This document shows, in pieces, positions 60,062-64,000 of a stretch of DNA of 64,000 bases. Made by a program: the position numbers and the translations under genes. Origin of the DNA: JAWKIW01 sp041394145 (GTDB lineage: Bacteria; Actinomycetota; Acidimicrobiia; Acidimicrobiales; Acidimicrobilacustridaceae); the NCBI GenBank assembly GCA_041394145.1, contig JAWKIW010000005.1, positions 211,645-275,644 on the forward strand, written 5' to 3'. The notes beneath the pieces were generated by a model, which was given only the letters and a program-made list of their open reading frames with translations, searched no databases and was not told where the DNA came from. Within the stretch, counting starts at the first letter, position 1. The number at the start of each line of letters is the position of its first letter.

Positions 60062-61546
60062 GTGCAGACCGTGTGGGTCCTCGGCGATCAGCTGAACCGG
60101 TCGACCGGCGCGCTGCGTGACGCCGATCCGGCGGGCACGCGCGTCCTCTTCGTGCGGTCGGAGGCCAAGCTCGCCTCCAAGCGCTGGCACCGGCAGCGAC
60201 TGCACCTCGTGCTCACGGCGATGCGCCGCTTCGCCGACGAGCTGGCGGCCGAGGGGTTCGCGGTCGACTGGCGGGAGGCGCCGTCGCTGGCCGCCGGTCT
60301 GACGGCCCACCGTGCCGCGCACCGCCCCGACCGCGTCGTCGCCATGGCGCCGCTGTCGTGGGACGGTCTCCACCTCCTGCGCCGGCTCGACGTCGAGGTC
60401 GTCGCCAACGACCAGATGCTGTGCTCCGCCGAGGAGTTCGCGCTGGGCGGCCGGTCGTCGCCGACTCCGGATGGAGGACTTCTACCGCTGGCAGCGTCGA
60501 CGGCTCGGCTACCTCATGGACGGCGACGAGCCGGTCGGGGGCCGCTGGAACTTCGACGCCGACAACCGCGAGCCCCCACCGGGCGACGGCCGGACGTGGC
60601 CGGCGCCGGTCGTCGACGGCCTCGACGAGGTGGATCGGGCCGTGCTGGCGTCGCTCCCGTCGTCGTGCGTGGGGGACGAGCCCATCGGGCTGTGGGCCAC
60701 CAGCCGCGCCGGTGCCCTCGACCGGCTGCGCCGGTTCGTCGACGAGGCCCTGCCGCGGTTCGGCCCCCACGAGGACGCCATGCTCCGGGGCGACTGGCAC
60801 CTCGCCCACTCGCTGCTGTCGCCGTACCTCAACCTCGGCCTGCTGCACCCCGCGAGGTCGTCGAGGCCGCGGAGGCGGCCCATCGGGCCGGCCGGGTGCC
60901 CATCGCCTCCGCCGAGGGGTTCGTCCGCCAGGTCATCGGCTGGCGGGAGTACGTCTGGGGCGTCTTCTGGCTCTGGATGCCCGAGTACCGTCGGGAGAAC
61001 CAGCTCGGCGCGACCCGATCGCTCCCGCCGGCCTTCACGGATCCGGCCGCGACCGAGATGGCCTGCGTCGCCCACACGGTCCGTGGTGTGCAGTCCCGTG
61101 GTTGGGTCCACCACATCGAGCGGCTGATGGTGCTCGGCAACCTCGCCCTGCTGGCCGGCGTCGCCCCGGGGGCCCTGGTCGAGTGGATGTGGGCGTCGTT
61201 CGTCGACGGCGCGGAGTGGGTGATGCTGCCGAACGTCCTCGGCATGGCGCTGCACGCCGACGGCGGGCGCATGGCGACCAAGCCCTACGCCGCCGGTGGC
61301 GCCTACGTGGATCGGATGAGCGACCACTGCGCCGGCTGCCGCTACGACCCACGCCGACGCGTCGGTGACGACGCCTGCCCCTTCACCACGCTGTACTGGG
61401 ACTTCCTCGCCCGTCACGAGGAGGCGCTGCGGGGCAACCACCGGATGAGCCGCCAGCTGGCCGCGCTGCGCCGCCTGCGCGACCTCGAGGACGTGCGGTC
61501 CCGGGCCGCCGAGGTCCTGGTCCGCCTCGACGCCGGCACCCTCTGA
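60062..61546 (+). CDS. FeS-type (6-4) photolyase/cryptochrome (two frame breaks)
   Basis: This is a prokaryotic (6-4)/FeS-BCP photolyase, which repairs UV dimers with FAD and light. The last cysteines, HCAGC then a 12-residue spacing to DDACPF, match PhrB's 438, 441 and 454 spacing, and WREYVWGVFWLWMPEYRR and RGWVHHIERLMVLGN surround the flavin. The first part (VWVLGDQLNRSTGAL) and the last lie in one frame, but RRLRMEDFYRWQRRRLGYLMDG to about HLAHSLLSPYLNLGLL lies in another; breaks are near 60,465 and 60,860. GTG 60062 has TACGGT 7 nt upstream. Confidence 0.88.
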   Translation: MQTVWVLGDQLNRSTGALRDADPAGTRVLFVRSEAKLASKRWHRQRLHLVLTAMRRFADELAAEGFAVDWREAPSLAAGLTAHRAAHRPDRVVAMAPLSWDGLHLLRRLDVEVVANDQMLCSAEEFALGGRSSPTPDGGLLPLAASTARLPHGRRRAGRGPLELRRRQPRAPTGRRPDVAGAGRRRPRRGGSGRAGVAPVVVRGGRAHRAVGHQPRRCPRPAAPVRRRGPAAVRPPRGRHAPGRLAPRPLAAVAVPQPRPAAPREVVEAAEAAHRAGRVPIASAEGFVRQVIGWREYVWGVFWLWMPEYRRENQLGATRSLPPAFTDPAATEMACVAHTVRGVQSRGWVHHIERLMVLGNLALLAGVAPGALVEWMWASFVDGAEWVMLPNVLGMALHADGGRMATKPYAAGGAYVDRMSDHCAGCRYDPRRRVGDDACPFTTLYWDFLARHEEALRGNHRMSRQLAALRRLRDLEDVRSRAAEVLVRLDAGTL

Positions 61547-61566
61547 CCGGGGGTCGAGCCGGCCCC

Positions 61567-61624
61567 GTCGCCCACGCCCGCCGCCCACGCCCGCCGCCCG
61601 TGCCCGCCCCGTGCCCGCCGCCCA
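61567..61624. repeat. Proline-codon-like GC tandem tract
   Basis: CCCACGCCCGCCG-type units repeat about four times between the photolyase stop and the TetR promoter. It is low-complexity and probably slippage-prone; I see no other feature. Confidence 0.75.
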
Positions 61625-61628
61625 TGTA

Positions 61629-61657
61629 TTGACACTCGAAGTGCCGCTATCTACGGT
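61629..61657 (+). promoter_or_regulatory. Textbook sigma-70 promoter of the TetR gene
   Basis: TTGACA (61629-61634) and TACGGT (61652-61657) are exactly 17 bp apart, and the ATG follows 8 nt later, so the message is leaderless. CACT-CGA-AGTG inside the spacer (61633-61643) is a small palindrome, a possible autoregulatory site. Confidence 0.75.
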
Positions 61658-61665
61658 CGGTGGCC

Positions 61666-62331
61666 ATGGCGACGGTGACGGCGGATCAGGGGTCGGAGGA
61701 CCAGGGCTCCGAGGGCCGGGGACCCGACGGACAGGGTGCGGGCGCCGTCGCCGACGGTCGGCGGGCCCGCGGCGCTCGCAACCGCGACGCCGTGGTGGCG
61801 GCGATCCTCGAGCTGCTGCGCGAGGGGAACCCCAACCCGGGCGCCCACGAGATCGCCGAGCGGTCCGGCGTCTCGGTGCGGTCGGTGTTCCGCCACTTCG
61901 ACGACCTCGAGTCGCTCCACGAGGTCGCCATCGAGCAGGTGCTCGAGCAGTCGGCGCACCTGTACGCGCCGCCGGCCCCGACCGGCGACCTCGCGGCGCG
62001 GTCCCGGGCGATCGTCGAGCAGCGGGCCCGGCTCTTCGAGGAGATCACCCCCACCCGGGTGGTGGCCGAGCGCCTGCGGGTGCGCAGCGAGCCCATCGCC
62101 GCACAGCTCGCTCGGGCGCACTCCTTCCTGCGGGACCAGATCGCCGAGCTGTTCGCCGAGGAGCTGCGGGCGCTGCCCGCCGCCGAGCGCCGCACCACCC
62201 TCGACGCGCTCGACGTCGCGCTGTCGTGGCCGTCGTGGCACCAGCTGCGCACCGACCAGGGCCTGTCGGTGGCCCGGGCGTCGGCGGCGCTGCGGCGCAC
62301 CCTCGTGCGCCTCCTGGCTGCGGCGGGCTGA
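61666..62331 (+). CDS. TetR-family transcriptional regulator
   Basis: The 221-aa protein has a disordered Gly-rich head and then the TetR HTH (NRDAVVAAILELLREGNPNPGAHEIAERSGVSVRSVFRHFDDLESLHEVAIE), with a C-terminal ligand-binding helical domain (AAQLARAHSFLRDQIAELFAEELRALP). The target is unknown. It is transcribed from its own strong promoter. Confidence 0.92.
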   Translation: MATVTADQGSEDQGSEGRGPDGQGAGAVADGRRARGARNRDAVVAAILELLREGNPNPGAHEIAERSGVSVRSVFRHFDDLESLHEVAIEQVLEQSAHLYAPPAPTGDLAARSRAIVEQRARLFEEITPTRVVAERLRVRSEPIAAQLARAHSFLRDQIAELFAEELRALPAAERRTTLDALDVALSWPSWHQLRTDQGLSVARASAALRRTLVRLLAAAG

Positions 62332-62351
62332 CCCGCGCCCGGGATCGGTCC

Positions 62352-63122
62352 TCAGCGACGGCGCCGCGTCGGCCGGGGGGCGACGTCGTCGGTGGTGCCT
62401 CCGGCGCTCCCGGACAGGGCCCGGGCAAGGCGGCGGTCGGCCTCCTCGCGCATGGCGGCCGCGATCATCCCCCGCATGACGATGGCGGGCACCAGGCGGC
62501 TGCGCTCGGTCAGCTCGGCCGCCCTCGCCACCGCCTCGGGCTGGGCGCCGGCGGCCTGCACCGGCCCCCACACGTAGGTCTCCCACAGGTCGAGGAAGCG
62601 GCGGGCGATCTCGGCCGCCTCGGACTGCAGCCGGGCCCCCTCCTCGAGGAGGGCCTCGATGGGGTAGCCCGCCTCAACCAGCAGCTCGGCGGCGTCGAGC
62701 ATCGCCGGGCTCGGCACCAGCCAGCCGTCGTCGGTGGGCTCGATGAGCCCGAGTGCGACCGCCCGCTCGCCGAGCTCGGGCGGCGCGTCACCGAACCGCG
62801 TCGCCAGCTCGTCGGCCGACAGGTGGGCGGGCTCCTCGTCGGTGTAGGGGCCCAGCACCGCAGCCTCGAAGCCGAGGACGTCGGCGAGGTCGCGACCTTC
62901 GGCGTAGGAGGCGAGCAGGTCGCCGATGGCGGCGAGGGAGAAGCCCCGGCCCAGGAGCCGGTTGATCACCCGCAGCCGGGCGAGGTGGCCCTCGTCGTAC
63001 CAGCCCGTGCGGCCCACGATCACCGGCGGGGGGAGCAGCCCCTTGTCCTGGTAGGCCCGGATGTTGCGGGTGGTGATGCCGGCCTCGCGGGCGAGGTCGT
63101 CGATGCGCAGGCGTCCCACCAC
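62352..63122 (-). CDS. MerR-family transcriptional regulator
   Basis: The 256-aa protein begins with a MerR HTH (RIDDLAREAGITTRNIRAYQDKGLLPPPVIVGRTGWYDEGHLARLRVINRL) and ends in a helical C-terminal domain (AELLVEAGYPIEALLEEGARLQSEAAEIARRFLDLW). It resembles the longer MerR regulator at 57569 only in the HTH. Convergent with the TetR gene; GTG 63122 has TAGGCT 7 nt upstream. Confidence 0.9.
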   Translation of the reverse strand: MVGRLRIDDLAREAGITTRNIRAYQDKGLLPPPVIVGRTGWYDEGHLARLRVINRLLGRGFSLAAIGDLLASYAEGRDLADVLGFEAAVLGPYTDEEPAHLSADELATRFGDAPPELGERAVALGLIEPTDDGWLVPSPAMLDAAELLVEAGYPIEALLEEGARLQSEAAEIARRFLDLWETYVWGPVQAAGAQPEAVARAAELTERSRLVPAIVMRGMIAAAMREEADRRLARALSGSAGGTTDDVAPRPTRRRR

Positions 63123-63223
63123 CCGTGCGAGCCTAGCGGTGCGCCCAGATCAGCCCATCGTTCGATGTCTCATCGACCGCTGCTCGGCACCTCGGTCGGT
63201 GGTCGACCGCTAGCGTCGCGGAG

Positions 63224-63901
63224 GTGGCGAGCCCCCGCACCGGCCCCGGCGAGGGCGGCGACCGCGCCGTGGGCCACCCGAGCGAGGACGACGTCGGCGT
63301 GGGCGTGGGACCGCACCCCGAGCCCTGGCCCGACGACGAGCGGCTCGACCCCGAGCTGCTGGCGCTCGGTGACCGGCGCAACGTCGTGGATCGCTACCGC
63401 TACTGGCGCAACGAGGCCATCGTCGCCGACCTCGACACCCGTCGCCACCCGTTCCACGTGGCCATCGAGAACTGGGCCCACGACCTCAACATCGGGACGG
63501 TCGTGCGCACGGCCAACGCCTTCCTGGCCGCCGAGGTGCACGTCATCGGCCGGCGTCGCTGGAACCGCCGCGGCGCCATGGTGACCGACCGCTACCAGCA
63601 CCTGCGCCACCACCCGACGGTCGAGGGGTTCGCGACGTGGGCGGCCGGCACGGGGCTGGCCGTCATCGGGGTGGACAACCTGCCCGGGTCGGTGCCCCTG
63701 GAGACGACGGTGCTGCCCGAGCGGTGCGTCCTCGTGTTCGGTCAGGAGGGACCCGGCCTCTCCGATCCGGTGCGGGCCGTGGCCGACCGGGTGTGCTCGA
63801 TCAGCCAGTTCGGCTCCACGCGATCGATCAACGCCGGGGTGGCCTCGGGGATCGCCATGCACGCCTGGATCCGCCAGCACGTCTTCGGCCAACGGCCGTG
63901 A
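63224..63901 (+). CDS. SpoU/TrmH-family RNA methyltransferase
   Basis: The 225-aa SPOUT enzyme methylates RNA (2'-O-ribose). Motif 1 region: HPFHVAIENWAHDLNIGTVVRTANAF, VLVFGQEGPGLSDPVR (motif 2) and SISQFGSTRSINAGVASGIAMHAW (motif 3), forming the trefoil-knot SAM site. GTG 63224 has TAGCGT 7 nt upstream. Confidence 0.93.
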   Translation: MASPRTGPGEGGDRAVGHPSEDDVGVGVGPHPEPWPDDERLDPELLALGDRRNVVDRYRYWRNEAIVADLDTRRHPFHVAIENWAHDLNIGTVVRTANAFLAAEVHVIGRRRWNRRGAMVTDRYQHLRHHPTVEGFATWAAGTGLAVIGVDNLPGSVPLETTVLPERCVLVFGQEGPGLSDPVRAVADRVCSISQFGSTRSINAGVASGIAMHAWIRQHVFGQRP

Positions 63902-64000
63902 TCCCGGTGGTGCGCTCGGCCCAGGTCGCCGGCGCGGGTCGAGCTCAGCGCGGCGGGGGTGGCCCGGGTCCGGAGACGACCGAGCCCCCGCGGGGTGCCG

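Overview
The window is very G+C-rich, densely packed chromosomal DNA from an actinobacterium. Gene content points to Actinomycetota, and most likely Acidimicrobiia or a relative (inference): a mycothiol glycosyltransferase (mshA) beside a YbjN-type gene, a rex-sirC-hemA-hemC operon, proC followed by a small excisionase-type HTH gene, an RsiG-like c-di-GMP anti-sigma factor, a DevR/DevS-type two-component pair, and starts often preceded by a TAnnnT box at leaderless spacing. There is no phage, integrase, transposase, CRISPR array or rRNA. One tRNA (Lys, TTT) is present.

Layout. 1-8.3 kb: aldehyde dehydrogenase, MBL hydrolase, oligoribonuclease, acetyltransferase, DUF952, DMT transporter, dUTPase, anti-sigma-type ATPase and a small ATP-dependent DNA ligase. 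8.4-20 kb: an apparent hypoxia/redox island with a PPOX flavoprotein, sensor kinase, two universal stress proteins, DevR-like regulator, P-type ATPase, secreted and DUF305 proteins, a cupredoxin-multicopper oxidase fusion and two unrecognised Rossmann-like proteins; DevR-box-like palindromes precede several of these. 20-24.4 kb: DsbB/thioredoxin pair, SDR, CrtZ-like hydroxylase and tRNA-Lys. 24.5-31.9 kb: a sugar ABC operon with three paralogous binding lipoproteins. 32.1-37.4 kb: a tightly overlapped glycosyltransferase, ChbG-type deacetylase, two methyltransferases and a UbiB-family kinase. 37.4-51.3 kb: housekeeping and regulatory genes including rsiG, an XRE regulator, mshA, proC, a SAM hydrolase, an ABC exporter and an acyl-CoA ligase. 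52.2-56.2 kb: the rex-sirC-hemA-hemC operon and a cold-shock gene. 56.6-63.9 kb: an AurF-like diiron oxygenase with a MerR regulator, a beta-propeller protein, a FeS photolyase, TetR and MerR regulators and a SpoU methyltransferase.

Two cross-cutting observations. First, more than 25 genes have a -10-like hexamer 6 to 10 nt before the start codon, so leaderless transcription looks common. Second, at least ten genes and the tRNA carry one-base frame breaks, mostly contractions of G or C runs. These look more like consensus-sequence errors than real gene decay, so affected coordinates span more than one reading frame. The most unusual structural item is a roughly 50-bp palindromic repeat found once between genes and once, in frame, inside hemC.
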